Of a stretch of DNA of 64,000 nucleotides, positions 42,636 to 52,850 are shown in pieces. The notes beneath the pieces were generated by a model, which worked only from the letters and a program-made list of their open reading frames with translations, was not told the DNA's origin and ran no database searches. This DNA is from Sthenelais limicola. Its lineage: Eukaryota > Annelida > Polychaeta > Phyllodocida > Sigalionidae. The DNA lies in the NCBI GenBank assembly GCA_942159475.1, contig OW804097.1, forward strand, positions 115,146,169 through 115,210,168, given 5' to 3'. Position 1 is the first letter of the stretch. The number at the start of each line of letters is the position of its first letter. Position numbers and translations under genes: made by a program.

Positions 42636-43322
42636 TTAGCTATGTTCTGGCATGTTGTTGTTGATGTATACTTTCGAAATTGCTTTGGCCCAGTAGTCTT
42701 GGAGCCTTTCAGATAAATGGCAGCCATCAATAGACATATGGGCATAGTTGTGGGTGTAAGTGTTATTATTCGGGTGATATCGGTGTATAAGTCTTTGGGT
42801 CCATGGTGTGAGTTCATTATTGGTTTTGTTGTAGTCCTTGACGATGGTGATGGCTGTCTCGACTTGTTTATTAAGTTGTTCTTGGCTGGGGTCTGCCTGG
42901 ATGTCCTCAAAGCAGATAACTCCTCTTTCTAGGTCACGCCTCATATTGAAGTGACTGAGGCTCATACCGGTGATCGGCGTATATATGATGTTAGGGCGTC
43001 GTTGGTATTGGCCTAGAATGTACTCATAGGAGTCTTTAAGGTCACTAGATAATGCATCTCTCATTACCTCATCGTTGGTGTTGCGTAAGGATACTTTTCC
43101 GGTGGAGTGGTCCTTCATAGTCAGATTGCACAGGCCAGCTGTTATAAACAGCTGACTCGGCCTATATCGTTGAATTTTACTAGTTGCAAATTTCACTGAT
43201 TGCAGTATTGTGGCTCCAGGATTAGAAGAGATAACCAGCTGTACGTTACTGTCTAGTGTATTCCTGAGTGATTTGCCCAGAGACCCCGTCCTAGAGTCTC
43301 CGATAACCATGACTGTGTCCAT
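42636..43322 (-). CDS. LINE SGNH/GDSL-type hydrolase ORF
   Basis: The 228-aa product starts at ATG 43320-43322. A TTG two codons upstream is not needed. Block I is VMVIGDSRTGS (nucleophile Ser), block III reads AGLCNLT (oxyanion Gly and Asn), and block V is DGCHLSERLQDYW (Asp and His). All SGNH landmarks are therefore visible. The role in the element is unknown; esterase-like domains occur in ORF1 of some CR1-like LINEs and have been suggested to act on membranes or lipids. It sits between ORF1 and the endonuclease-RT ORF on the same strand with an ~80 bp gap on the ORF1 side. Confidence 0.82.
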   Translation of the reverse strand: MDTVMVIGDSRTGSLGKSLRNTLDSNVQLVISSNPGATILQSVKFATSKIQRYRPSQLFITAGLCNLTMKDHSTGKVSLRNTNDEVMRDALSSDLKDSYEYILGQYQRRPNIIYTPITGMSLSHFNMRRDLERGVICFEDIQADPSQEQLNKQVETAITIVKDYNKTNNELTPWTQRLIHRYHPNNNTYTHNYAHMSIDGCHLSERLQDYWAKAISKVYINNNMPEHS

Positions 43323-43400
43323 TTTCAATGCGTCCGTGAGCGATAATAAGTGGCGTAGAATAGTTTAGCTGTTTTTCGGGTGAGATACTATATGTCGTCT

Positions 43401-43592
43401 TCACAGAGACTCTGGGGTGTTATATAATATAATAGTCAGTTCTTGCTTGATTTTGGATAGGATTTTCCCACACACGTTTTTACCCGGGAACTCAGTCGAT
43501 TTTAGTTCGGATCTCTGACCTTTTCTGTTGACAATGCGGGGTAGGTTGATGCCGGAGGCCCACTTCCGGTCCGAGGTCATCTCGTAGAGTCC
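43401..43592 (-). pseudogene. C-terminal end of the NADAR domain in the -1 frame of ORF1
   Basis: From 43592 the -1 frame reads GLYEMTSDRKWASGI and then, later, PGKNVCGKILSKIK. These match the closing part of the NADAR family (E-x-T-x-D-x-x-W-x-x-G, then G-K-N-x-x-G-K-x-L). It continues for 63 codons to a TGA at 43401. The 0 frame ends 4 codons downstream of the junction. Loss of one G in a short G run near 43592 would explain it. A programmed shift or an assembly error are alternatives. Confidence 0.75.
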
Positions 43593-45391
43593 GTGGCTCG
43601 GAGGTCAGAGAGCTTTTTCTGTAGGGACTCACTCTGACTAAACTTCTTTCTTATCAACTCTTCTAGTACTTTTTCCTCCTTATTGGTCCACTCTGGCGTC
43701 GTTTTCAGCTCTTTCCTAGCTTTTATTTTGACCGAATAAGGGTTCGGTATTTTACGGATCTCTTCGGCGATTTCCGGGTGACCTAGTTCCTCGGCCTTAT
43801 GTGCCTGGAAGGCGTGTTCTACCGAGGTGTATGTGAATTCATTATGGAGAATTGGGGAAGGGAAGAAGTTGGATAGGAATGAGAATTCACTTTTAAATCC
43901 AAGCCCCTTACCTTCATCGACCTGTACCATTCGTGCATCTGCAGGCCCACATCCTGGAGGGAGTTTAGAGAGGTCTTTTTTGAGGTAGGATTGCGGTTCC
44001 TCACCGTCAGGGAAGATGACAAGGTGGTTGGCACGATGCTCAGCCTTGACCTTATTTATACGCAATAGACTGTGACAGTCTCTTATAAGGTTAAAGTCAT
44101 GCGACGGGAGAGTCAGGCCTTGCTTGTTCACCTCGATGTCAGCAAATCTTCTGTCATATCGGCGGATGTCCAGGATTTTATCAGCTATGGTTTTGATGAT
44201 TTTCTCCGACGACGAGCGGAACAGAACCGGTCTCATGATCAAGATGTTAGGGAGACCTAGTCTATACACCGCCTGGATATCATTTACATCATAATTAGGG
44301 TCAAGATGAACGCACATGTCCCTGATTGTGTGGACAATTTGATCCTCCTCCAGCTCAGCTATATTGTCAAGGATAATTATGTTGCGATGTGTTGGAGGTG
44401 GGCGTGGCCGGCGAGGTTGGTGTTGTGTTGGCGGTCCCTGTGGCTCCCTACGCGGGGGACCATTGGCCCAGGCCGACCTCGGACGTTGATGAACCATTTG
44501 TCCGCGCCTGTCTCCATTTCTGTGCATTTGAGGAAAATCATTAATAGAGGGTCCTTTCTGCAGGGTACGTAATCTGCAGTCCGTAAACTCCTTCAGATCA
44601 TTGACCACCGATATGATTTTTTCAGTCTCCTTGTTGCTGTCAGTACTGAGTGACTTGATTTCTGCCCGTAGAGAGTCAGGCATGTTGATAGACTCAATGG
44701 ATTTCTCCATCTTTGAGATACGACTATTGAGCTCATTTGAGAGCTTCTTCACCTCAGATTGAACATTAAGGAGGCCCGAGTTGATATCAGCCACCACTGA
44801 CTTCAATGTATTGTTGGTGTCTGACAGACTTGACGTGACAGCTGATGTTATCATGGGTGCTAATTTTTGGCTTAATGCTTCAAGCAAGCTGTCGTGGATA
44901 TCGTTGCTTGGAGGAGATCTGGCTGGTGTGTCTGATGGATTATCAGCGATTGTGTTCATATTGTGTTCATCTTCATGAGCTGATCGTTGATCAATGTGAG
45001 GACTATTTATCGTTGGAGACACTTGGATTGATCGTGGAGATACTGCATCCGATTGGTGTGTTGAGGGACTTGACAGAAATGTGTGTGTGTGTGTGCCATG
45101 TACTTTTGGAGTGTCAGCTAATTCCGAGAGCGATACAAATAGGTCTGGATTATCCTGCGTTTTGTCTGAAGGTGAGTGGATTTTGTCAGTATCACTATCT
45201 TTGAATGCTATGTCCATGTCGATGTCATTGAATGGTTGCTGACTAATACTGATGTTATGTCCCTGGCCATGCCCTACTAGGGGGGTAGACGTTAGGATGA
45301 TATCCTTATTTTCATCCGCCTCCTCCTTTGCATTTGAACTAGACCCGAATAATCCATTTATCATGGTCGACATGATTGTATTTTGCGACAT
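43577..45391 (-). CDS. LINE ORF1: coiled-coil, RRM-like and NADAR domains, frameshifted near the C-terminus
   Basis: The 604-aa product starts at an ATG. Residues 1-165 are Ser/Asp-rich and disordered. About 167-270 is heptad-rich coiled coil (KKLSNELNSRISKMEKSIE). About 290-335 is Arg/Pro-rich. 335-470 looks like the RRM-type core of L1-style ORF1 proteins, and 497 onward is a NADAR domain (FLSNFFPSPI, YTSVEHAFQAHKA, PEWTNKEE, LIRKKFSQ). NADAR enzymes are N-glycosidases acting on ADP-ribose-type or riboflavin-pathway substrates. The expected Glu (SVEH) and Trp (PEW) are present. The frame stops at 43577 before the last NADAR motif, which continues in the -1 frame to 43401. Confidence 0.8.
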   Translation of the reverse strand: MSQNTIMSTMINGLFGSSSNAKEEADENKDIILTSTPLVGHGQGHNISISQQPFNDIDMDIAFKDSDTDKIHSPSDKTQDNPDLFVSLSELADTPKVHGTHTHTFLSSPSTHQSDAVSPRSIQVSPTINSPHIDQRSAHEDEHNMNTIADNPSDTPARSPPSNDIHDSLLEALSQKLAPMITSAVTSSLSDTNNTLKSVVADINSGLLNVQSEVKKLSNELNSRISKMEKSIESINMPDSLRAEIKSLSTDSNKETEKIISVVNDLKEFTDCRLRTLQKGPSINDFPQMHRNGDRRGQMVHQRPRSAWANGPPRREPQGPPTQHQPRRPRPPPTHRNIIILDNIAELEEDQIVHTIRDMCVHLDPNYDVNDIQAVYRLGLPNILIMRPVLFRSSSEKIIKTIADKILDIRRYDRRFADIEVNKQGLTLPSHDFNLIRDCHSLLRINKVKAEHRANHLVIFPDGEEPQSYLKKDLSKLPPGCGPADARMVQVDEGKGLGFKSEFSFLSNFFPSPILHNEFTYTSVEHAFQAHKAEELGHPEIAEEIRKIPNPYSVKIKARKELKTTPEWTNKEEKVLEELIRKKFSQSESLQKKLSDLRATDSTR

Positions 45392-45400
45392 GGTGTATCA

Positions 45401-45981
45401 GTATGGTGTGTCTACTCAATATGTATGAGAGTGAGTGAAGCAGTGTTTCATGTCAGGGTGGGCGATAATGTGTGTGTGCCTATTTACGCTCGGTCGTTAC
45501 TCCAGCGTGGCCACGCTAGATTTATAGATTGATTTCCTTTAGCTATTACTACAGTCACTGTTGAATAATTATGGTTTACGTAATCCTTGTGTGTTCATGA
45601 TCAAAATGTGATCAATCATATGTCCTTGCTAGGACATATATTACTTATGGTCAATGCATGAAACCGGGTTCGATATGGTGTGAATTGGGCTTTTAAATGT
45701 TTTATTCTTATATTGTCAGGGTTTTTTCCATTGCGATCGTGAGTTGCATATCGGTGAATATAAATACAATTGGTCATCATAGTTCAAGGATTTTCCCTAC
45801 CATTAGTATTAGGGAGTTTCCTTACAATGAACCTTACAATTCTTTGTATTGCATTTCACGGAAAATAACGATATTTTTATACTAACCATTTTAAGTGCAA
45901 CTGTTGTTGTAGTTCATAGAACCGCCTTGTTGTTTTGGTACATCGCGGTTTAGAATATACCACCAATCAATCACGTTAAGG
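45401..45981. other. Presumed LINE 5' UTR and flank
   Basis: Contains two perfect inverted repeats: AGCGTGGCCACGCT near 45504 and ATATGTCCTTGCTAGGACAT (9-bp stem, 4-base loop) near 45617. The 5' end of the LINE cannot be fixed. Confidence 0.45.
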
Positions 45982-46020
45982 GTCAAACCGTCAGAAAATG
46001 TACAATCGGCAGCTTTACAC
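45982..46020 (-). mobile_element. M1 MITE fragment
   Basis: The left tip GGGTCAAACCGTCAG, GTACAATCGGCAGC only. Confidence 0.65.
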
Positions 46021-46152
46021 CATTTTTCCTTATAAAATTTTGTATTCATTATGTCAACAAAAATCTATTTTCTCTTTTCCTTTTCATCGTACCCTCTTTG
46101 TCTCATCAAGTGAAATGTTCTGGAATACAAATAGATATGACCTACAAACATA

Positions 46153-46389
46153 TGGGTCAGATTTTCACAAAATGTACAATTGGCAGCTGTACACATTTAG
46201 TACATTTTGCTTAATTAGGCTGCAATTTGGCCAATACTTAGTAAATTCGAGTATATTCGGCATTGCATTGATTCTATCAATCTGTTTGGTTAGGTTGAAC
46301 TTTATTTTGAACTTCTTTTTCGTCTGAAATTTGGGTTATTTGAGAAGATTGGCGAAGTGAAATTGTACATTTTCTGAAAATCTGACCCA
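46153..46389 (-). mobile_element. M1 MITE
   Basis: Both ends are TGGGTCAGA-type with TA on each side. Confidence 0.9.
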
Positions 46390-46439
46390 TATATGTTTTA
46401 TCAGGTGAGAGATCTTTGGTAGGAAGCGTTGCATGTTAA

Positions 46440-46675
46440 AATAATTCAACCAAAGGAACAATATAGTTCTACACATTTAAATAACTATGGTAAATTAGCC
46501 TATACAATGATAACTACCGTAATAGGTAATAGGTATATCCGGGTATGTGTGGTATTGCATTGATTAAACAAATTTGTTCTGTTATGTGAAACTATATATT
46601 GAACCGCAATTTTGCCTTAAATTTGGATTATTTGAGAGGATTGGTGAAGGGGAATTGTACATTTTCTAACGGTCT
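46440..46675 (-). mobile_element. M1 MITE, diverged
   Basis: TAGTTCTACACATTTAAATA on the left and GGAATTGTACATTTTCTAAC on the right. The outer tips are lost. Confidence 0.68.
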
Positions 46676-46690
46676 GATCGTTAACGCATT

Positions 46691-46931
46691 TGGGTAAGTT
46701 TTTTTGGAAAATGTACAATTGGAAGCTGTACACATTTAGTAAATTCTGCTGAATTAGCTAAATTAATTTTGTCAATTCTAGATAAGTCCGCATATGTTCC
46801 GCATTGTATTTATTCTAGCAATCTGTTTGGTTAGATTGAACTGTATTTTGAACTTTTATTTCCGTCTGAAATTTGGTTTATTTGAGAAGATTGTTGAAGA
46901 TGGATTGTACATTTTCGGGCGACTTCACCCA
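46691..46931 (-). mobile_element. M1 MITE
   Basis: TGGGTAAGTTTTTTTGG start, GGGCGACTTCACCCA end. The CCCCTCTGCC minisatellite begins 24 bp later. Confidence 0.85.
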
Positions 46932-46954
46932 TTTTCCTCATCAGACTCGAGCTG

Positions 46955-47158
46955 GCAACCCCTCCCCTCTGCCCCCTCCCCCTCTGCCCCTCCCCCTCTG
47001 CCCCCTCCCCCTCTGCCCCCTCTGCCCCCTCCCCCTCTGCCCCCCTCCCCCTCTGCCCCCTCCCCCTCTGCCCCCTCCCCTCTGCCCCCTCCCCCTCAGC
47101 CCCCTCCCCCTCTGCCCCCTCCACCTCTGCCCCCTTCCCTCTACCCCCCTCCCTCCTC
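46955..47158 (+). repeat. CCCCCTCTGCCCCCTC minisatellite
   Basis: A 12-13 bp CCCCTCTGCCCC unit fills the gap between two convergent M1 copies (ends 46931 and 47167). Confidence 0.9.
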
Positions 47159-47166
47159 TACCTCCT

Positions 47167-47404
47167 TGGGTCAGATTTTCAGAAAATGTACAATTCACTT
47201 TCACCAATCCTCTCAAATAACCGAAATTACAGACGAAAATAAAGTTCAAAATACAGCTGAATCTAACCAAACAGATTGCTAGAATCAAGGCAATCCCAAA
47301 TATACTCGAGCTTTCCTACAGTATTGACCAAATTGCAGCCTAATTGTGCAGAAGTTACTCAATGTGTACAGCTGCCAATTGTACATTTTCTGAAAATCTG
47401 ACCC
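47167..47404 (+). mobile_element. M1 MITE
   Basis: TGGGTCAGATTTTCAG start, AAAATCTGACCCC end. It faces the copy at 46691 across the minisatellite. Confidence 0.87.
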
Positions 47405-47683
47405 CCTTACACAAACACCATTGGGGGCGTATTGATGCCGCTCATTGCGCCTCTAGTGGCCGTATCAGTAATAATACATGAGGGGGACTTAGAACAATCA
47501 TTTAAACATGTTTACAGTGGGCGGTTACATAATAGTGATTGGCACTAGAGGGAGGGAATAATTGATGCTTCTGTAAGGCCGGACACGCCCCCCACAGTAT
47601 ACAGTGGTGAAGTGTATACGTCAGGCGTTCTATATGTACATGGCATTCCCATTATAGGTCGTAACAACAGAGTAGAGTCAATA

Positions 47684-47784
47684 TGGCTGAAGTCACCAGA
47701 AAATGTTCGAATTGCAGCCTAATTTAGAAGGACTTACTTAATGTGTACAGCTGCCAATTGTACATTTTCTGAAAATCTGACCCA
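47684..47784 (+). mobile_element. M1 MITE, 100-bp deletion form
   Basis: TGGCTGAAGTCACCAG joined to GAATTGCAGCCTAATTTAG and a normal right end. Confidence 0.8.
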
Positions 47785-48239
47785 TATAAGATTTAACCCA
47801 GAGAAGAGTTACCCCACCCCCAAAAAAAACAACCCAAAAACCAAACAAATGCAACGAAATGTTTTATGATTGTTCCTAGTAAATTAAAGTCTACTGAGCA
47901 ACATATCCAAAGTTCGAAAAATACGAAAAAAGCAAAATAAAATGGCCACTACTGTCAACTTTTGATACCATAACTCGGGGTAAAATCTAGACCTATAGAA
48001 AATGTCATATCTCAGCTCCTAATAGAACTGTATCCATATATGATATCAGTTTTCCTAGGTTTTGAGGCACAAGGAATCCATTTCCGTAATAGTTTTGCTA
48101 TTTCAAGGCCATTCCCATCATAGGTCGTCACAATTGTAAACCGTTGAAATGTGCAGCATGCACACGTCGTTGTGTGCCTCAACTTCAGATTAAAAGGTTT
48201 GATATAGTTTCAGAAAAGCGAGAATTAAAAGCGAGCGTT
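47785..48239. other. Unique spacer
   Basis: Nothing coding. CATTCCCATCATAGGTCGTC at 48110 is close to CATTCCCATTATAGGTCGTA at 47644. Confidence 0.5.
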
Positions 48240-48405
48240 CTTCAAACAGAAAGAGAGAGACAGAAAGAGAGAGATGGGGAAATGGGGGAGAGAGAAGAAA
48301 AGAGTGACAAGAGGAATAACAGAGAGCCAGAGGGAAAAAGAGAGAGGGAGTGGGAGAGGGAGCGGGAGAAGGAGCGGGAGAGAGAGAGGGCGAGAGATGA
48401 GAGAA
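48240..48405 (+). repeat. GA-rich simple sequence
   Basis: GAGAGA/GGGAGA runs with few interruptions. Confidence 0.85.
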
Positions 48406-48504
48406 TTGAAAGATACTTTATTTGCTAATATGAACCACACTCGTAGGTATTATTAGCAATAGGATTGCATGGGTCAAATCTTTTCCATGGCAGCACGAGC
48501 CCGA

Positions 48505-48715
48505 TAGGAGGGAGAGAGGGGGCAGGGACAGAGGAGAGAGGGAGAGAGGGGGAGGGAGAGAGGGGGAGGGAGAGAGAGGGAGAGGGAGGGAGAGGGAGGG
48601 AGAGAGGGGGAGACAGTGGGAGAGAGGGGGGGAGAGGAAAAGAGAGAGGGAGAACGTGATGGAGAGAAAAAAGCCACAGAGAGAAGGCAGAGTCAGCCAG
48701 AGGGAGGGAGAATCA
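48505..48715 (+). repeat. GGGAGA simple sequence
   Basis: A GGGAGAGA-type run ending 5 bp before the M1 copy at 48720. Confidence 0.88.
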
Positions 48716-48719
48716 GACA

Positions 48720-48957
48720 TGGGTCCGATTTTCAGAAAATGTACAATTGGCAGCTCTACACATTTAAGAAATTGTCCTAAATTAGGCTGGAAAAATGAAG
48801 AATACCGGGTATATCTGAGTATATTTGGTATCGCATTGATTTAAAGTACCAGTTCTGTTATGTTATACTGCATTTTGAAGCTGTTTTTTGTCTTAAATGT
48901 GGGTTATTTGAGAGGATTGCTGAAGGTGAATTATACTTTTTCTGAAAATCTGACCCA
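48720..48957 (-). mobile_element. M1 MITE
   Basis: TGGGTCCGATTTTCAG start, GAAAATCTGACCCA end. Confidence 0.88.
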
Positions 48958-49231
48958 TGTAGAGAGTGGCAAAGCGATATCTTACGCTATTGAATTAGAG
49001 AGAGACAAGTGCAGCCACTGGTGAGGGATAGATTTAAGTAAATTATATCGCGCAATACCAGCCGCCTTTATTAAAACCCCACAGTGGATATCTGTTCATA
49101 AAATAATTTCATTTCTCATAATGACCTTCAATTAACTTCCACAACTGACGGATAATCAATAGATATATTCTAAATGTACTTTTATATTAAATTCTGGTCT
49201 TCCGAATGGCTGGAAGCACTAGCGATGCTTA

Positions 49232-49469
49232 CGGGTCAGATTTTTCAGAAATTGTACAATTCAACTTCGCCAATCTTCTCAAATAACCCACATTTCATAC
49301 GAAAATAAAGTTCAAAATACAGTTTAACCTAACCAAGCAGATTGCTAGAATCAATACAATGCCAAATATACTCGGATTTACCTAGTATTAACCACATTGC
49401 AGCCTAATGTAGCAGAATTTACCAAATGTATACAGCTGCTAATTGTACATTTTCTGAAAATCTGACCCA
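49232..49469 (+). mobile_element. M1 MITE
   Basis: CGGGTCAGATTTTTCAG start, GAAAATCTGACCCA end. TA borders both sides. Confidence 0.88.
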
Positions 49470-49685
49470 TATGAGTTTATGACGTCATAAGGAGCAATAT
49501 ACGGCAGGCGACTAGGACAGGCTAACGTGGCCGAGCAAACATTGCATGATTCATTGCTCAATTGTATTTGTAATTTCGTAGAACTGTATAGACTATCATA
49601 ACAATGGGCGTGTGTGTGTGGGGAGTAGGCATGCACGCTGTCAGTGGTAGTGAGTTTTACCGTCTAGGTCCAAAGATAATACAAT

Positions 49686-50078
49686 ATGTGATGTGTTCCA
49701 GGAAAATTGATATTTTTCAAAGTGTCTTTCTCACAGGATCTCTTTATCGAAATGTTCTGATCTTTACAGGATTTAGCACACATAGTCACATAAATCCATG
49801 TAACAAATTCCGGGACATTGTATTAAATGTATCCCTGCGTTTTGAAGACCTTTGTATGGAGTCTTTTTAGTTACTTTACTGGTAATTACCCATCTAGAAA
49901 CATGGCAAACTTTTTGTTTCAAAAATAAAAATATCAAACCTAAGATATAGAAACATTTATTGGATGTCCTAGTGTTTACTATCATTGGAATCAGCTTGAT
50001 CTTCTCTTTTCAAATATGATGATATCTCAAAACCGCGACTTTCGCGACTTGTGACTCATTTTCCTGTAACAGATTACA
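49686..50078. mobile_element. M2 MITE
   Basis: TATGTGATGTGTTCCAGG to CGACTTGTGACTCATTTTCC then TGTAACAGATTACA. A short loss follows the left tip. Confidence 0.87.
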
Positions 50079-50429
50079 ATTAGATCATATCATACATAGT
50101 TAGAAGGCAAATTACAGCAATATTCAAATATAAAAACCACATCTCGATCTCCTCTTTCTTTTCTTTAATTCCATGATTTCTTGAACATGTTCATCGACCC
50201 TGTATTGCTTGATGATGCTAAAACAAGGGTCCTTACATTCCAGTCTAGGCCCAAAGTTGAGAGAATCCCTTTAAACGAAGGTAAAGCCTCTCGTCTCAAA
50301 CCGCAATGTACCATTATAATTCAATAAAGACCGCAAAATTATATTCCCAGTATAATGCTAAGTCTTAGACCAGATAACCGATAAGCGAAGTAGGCGTCCA
50401 ATCACTGATATACCATTCTTAACATTAAT

Positions 50430-50580
50430 TTGTGATGTGTTACATGAGAATGAGTCACAAATCGTAAAAAAATGATTTTGAGATATAATATTTGAAATGA
50501 TGAGACCCACCCGATTCTAATGATGATAAACATTCGGTCATCTAATGAGTATTTTCTAGATTTTAAAATTGAGTTTTAGA
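50430..50580. mobile_element. M2 MITE, left part
   Basis: ATTTGTGATGTGTTACATG and the following ~150 bp. The M3 copy begins about 20 bp after it breaks off. Confidence 0.75.
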
Positions 50581-50599
50581 GACGTTCCACTGCATCAAT

Positions 50600-50920
50600 A
50601 GGGGATTTGCATGTCTGACTGCGCATGTCCACTGCAGTGCATGCTGGGATGGATTCTGATAAAAATCTTACATACAAATATTTGGCAATATTTTATCGAA
50701 AATTGCAAGAATGTTTTTACCAATATCATAGTGTGTAGAAATGATCTATGAACACCAAATGCATGATGGGAAAGATGGGGACTTGCGTTATGTAAGCATG
50801 TATAACACATGGATATTGACATTAGGGCATTGATAAATAGTCCATGCTGAACATGGCATGTTTTCTATAAATTTTAGTCTGTGCTATTAGTTCGATAATT
50901 CCATGCGAATAAAGTTTCCT
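50600..50920 (-). mobile_element. M3 MITE
   Basis: AGGGGATTTGCATGTCTGAC start. The far end is eroded (AAAGTTTCCT) and followed by GTATTGTAAAC. Confidence 0.8.
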
Positions 50921-51359
50921 GTATTGTAAACTTACTTTGGGGGAAATTTTGCTGTACTACTGACTGTGCGTTAGTAGTATAGGAAAATGAGTCCTTGTCC
51001 CTGGTCCTACATGGATTAGGTTTTCGGGAACAATACTATCAACAGTTCTAGACATACAGGTTAACTAACGAGTTGGTTGAAGGAGGCAACGATCGAGTGT
51101 AATATTCCAAGCGACTGAAACCAACGAGTTAACTGTTATATTATATATGCTTCTACTGATATAAATAGAAAACATTTTATAGTCTCAAAGTTAAATTTCG
51201 ACCCTAAACTTGATAAAAAAAACAAATTGGTTGCCATGACTACCACACGTAACTCACTAGTGAAATACACACTGTGCATAACTCACTCTAGATGCGTTGT
51301 TCTCAGAGCAATGTGTATATGATAAACAGGTTTAACAGTACACATACATGTCCATTTCG
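50921..51359. other. Unique spacer
   Basis: Two inverted-looking phrases, GTTAACTAACGAGTTGGTTG and ACCAACGAGTTAACTGTTAT, otherwise nothing. Confidence 0.5.
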
Positions 51360-52014
51360 GAGGGTGAGTGTGTGAGTGAGATTGGTTGCTTTACGCCCTT
51401 ATCAACACATTTAATATGGTTATATCAAGAGCGGGAGAGCTGAGAGGGAGTGAGTGAGTGAGGTTGGTTGCTTTACGCCCTTATCAACACATTTAATATG
51501 GTTATATCAAGGGCGGGAGAGCTGAGAGGGAGTGTGTGAGTGAGATTGGTTGCTTTACGCCCTTATCAACACATTTAATATGGTTATATCAAGGGCGGGA
51601 GAGCTGAGAGGGAGTGTGTGAGTGAGATTGGTTGCTTTACGCCCTTATCAACACATTCAATATGGTTATATCAAGGGCGGGAGAGCTGAGAGGGAGTGAG
51701 TGACTGAGATTGGTTGCTTTACGCCCTTATCAACACATTTAATATGGTTATATCAAGGGCGGGAGAGCTGAGAGGGAGTGAGTGAGTGAGATTGTTTGCT
51801 TTACGCCCTTATCAACACATTTAATATGGCTATATCAAGGGCGGGAGAGCTGAGAGGGAGTGAGTGAGTGAGATTGGTTGCTTTACGCCCTTATCAACAC
51901 ATTTAATATGGTTATATCAAGGGCGGGAGAGCTGAGAGTGAGTGAGTGAGTGAGATTGGTTGCTTTACGCCCTTATCAATACATTGAAGGTTATATCAAG
52001 GGCGGGAGAGCTGA
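51360..52014 (+). repeat. 82-bp tandem repeat (unit B), 8 copies
   Basis: Units start about every 82 bp at 51382, 51464, 51546, 51628, 51710, 51792, 51874 and 51956 with TTGGTTGCTTTACGCCC, followed by TTATCAACACATTTAATATG and an AAGGGCGGGAGAGCTGAGAG close. Copies are nearly identical, so the array is young. A single unit A follows directly. Confidence 0.93.
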
Positions 52015-52120
52015 GAGGCAGGCAGTTTATGATCATACCCAGGAATTAGAGATAGAGAAGAAGGGAGAGAGAGACAGAGAAAAAGACACAGAAAGGCACT
52101 TTATGGTCTTACCCAGGACC
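52015..52120 (-). repeat. Single copy of unit A after the unit B array
   Basis: Read on minus this is GGTAAGACCATAAAGTGCC followed by CTTTCTGTGTCTTTTT and the CTTCTTCTCTATCTCTA stretch, the same unit that is tandemly expanded at 25700-26430. Confidence 0.8.
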
Positions 52121-52624
52121 ATCATTTCGGAGGGCCTGATACCTGATACCTCTGTGCACCCTGCACAAATGTCATGTTGAGCATGGAATATTTATCGGTG
52201 CTTCAATGTCAATGGCTTGGGGCGTCTTCACAACAGTGAGCTGTCATTGGTTACTGTCTCGCAATATAGTCAACTGAATGGCGATATACATTTTGTAGGA
52301 TTGTACCTCTGAGTATTTCTACTGTGGGGCTTCATAAAAATGGATGGGTAAAATGAAAGGGATTTCCGACTGTGTTTTTGAACTATGTTTATAGATACCT
52401 ATGAAAACGAGATGATGATTTGTGGCTTGTTATATACACATTGCTGTTTTATATACTATGACTTTTTATTGATTTCCCATCTATCGGCACATAAAGCCTG
52501 TGCCATGAATTTTATTCATGCTAAAACAAGAAGAAGTAGACACTAGAGTATATGGTTACTCACGCATAACATTCGTTAATGTTACTCTTAAGTGACAAAT
52601 ATCACAAATTCTATGAACTTATAA

Positions 52625-52720
52625 ATATATTTAAACTGTTCTGGTCCGCCTGGAAGACCTGTTTACAGAGGGTGCCAACCGTATTTCTGTATAATGATGT
52701 TTTATAGAAATAAAAACGAT
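52625..52720 (+). mobile_element. Possible LINE 3' end fragment
   Basis: CCGCCTGGAAGACCTGTTTA, then TTTCTGTATAATGATG and AGAAATAAAAACG. Only the TGGAAGACCTG motif and an AATAAA support it. Confidence 0.35.
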
Positions 52721-52724
52721 CATA

Positions 52725-52850
52725 TATATATAAAAGTCTACTTTTATATTGACCTGCTCAAATCCTTCCTGCAGTGGTTTCTTTTATTATCGCACTGATT
52801 CGACTTTAAATTCTTGTATAGTCCTAAACATAGTAAGAGCCACATTATGT
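52725..52850 (+). repeat. M4 dispersed repeat
   Basis: AAAAGTCTACTTTTATATTG, TTTTATTATCGCACTG, TTCGACTTTAAATTCTTGTA. A related start (CTGTGGGGCTTCATAAAAAT) lies at 52320. Confidence 0.6.

Larger units (their letters stand above)
38512..45400 (-). mobile_element. CR1/L2-like LINE retrotransposon with three ORFs
   Basis: Three collinear minus-strand ORFs are spaced as one unit: ORF1 (coiled-coil, RRM-like, NADAR), a SGNH hydrolase ORF about 80 bp further on, and the APE endonuclease-RT ORF 660 bp after that. The 3' untranslated part ends near 38512 with AATAAA and a short TTGAATTGAAT tail, typical of CR1/L2-group LINEs. The 5' end is not resolved and may reach about 45.9 kb. Esterase domains are known in ORF1 of some CR1-like elements; a NADAR domain is not something I can place in a described LINE. 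The clade is inferred from motif style only. Confidence 0.88.

Noticed and set aside
46794..47288. Pro/Leu-rich ORFs on plus and Gly/Glu-rich ORFs on minus
   Set aside because: Translation of the CCCCTCTGCC minisatellite and flanking M1 copies.
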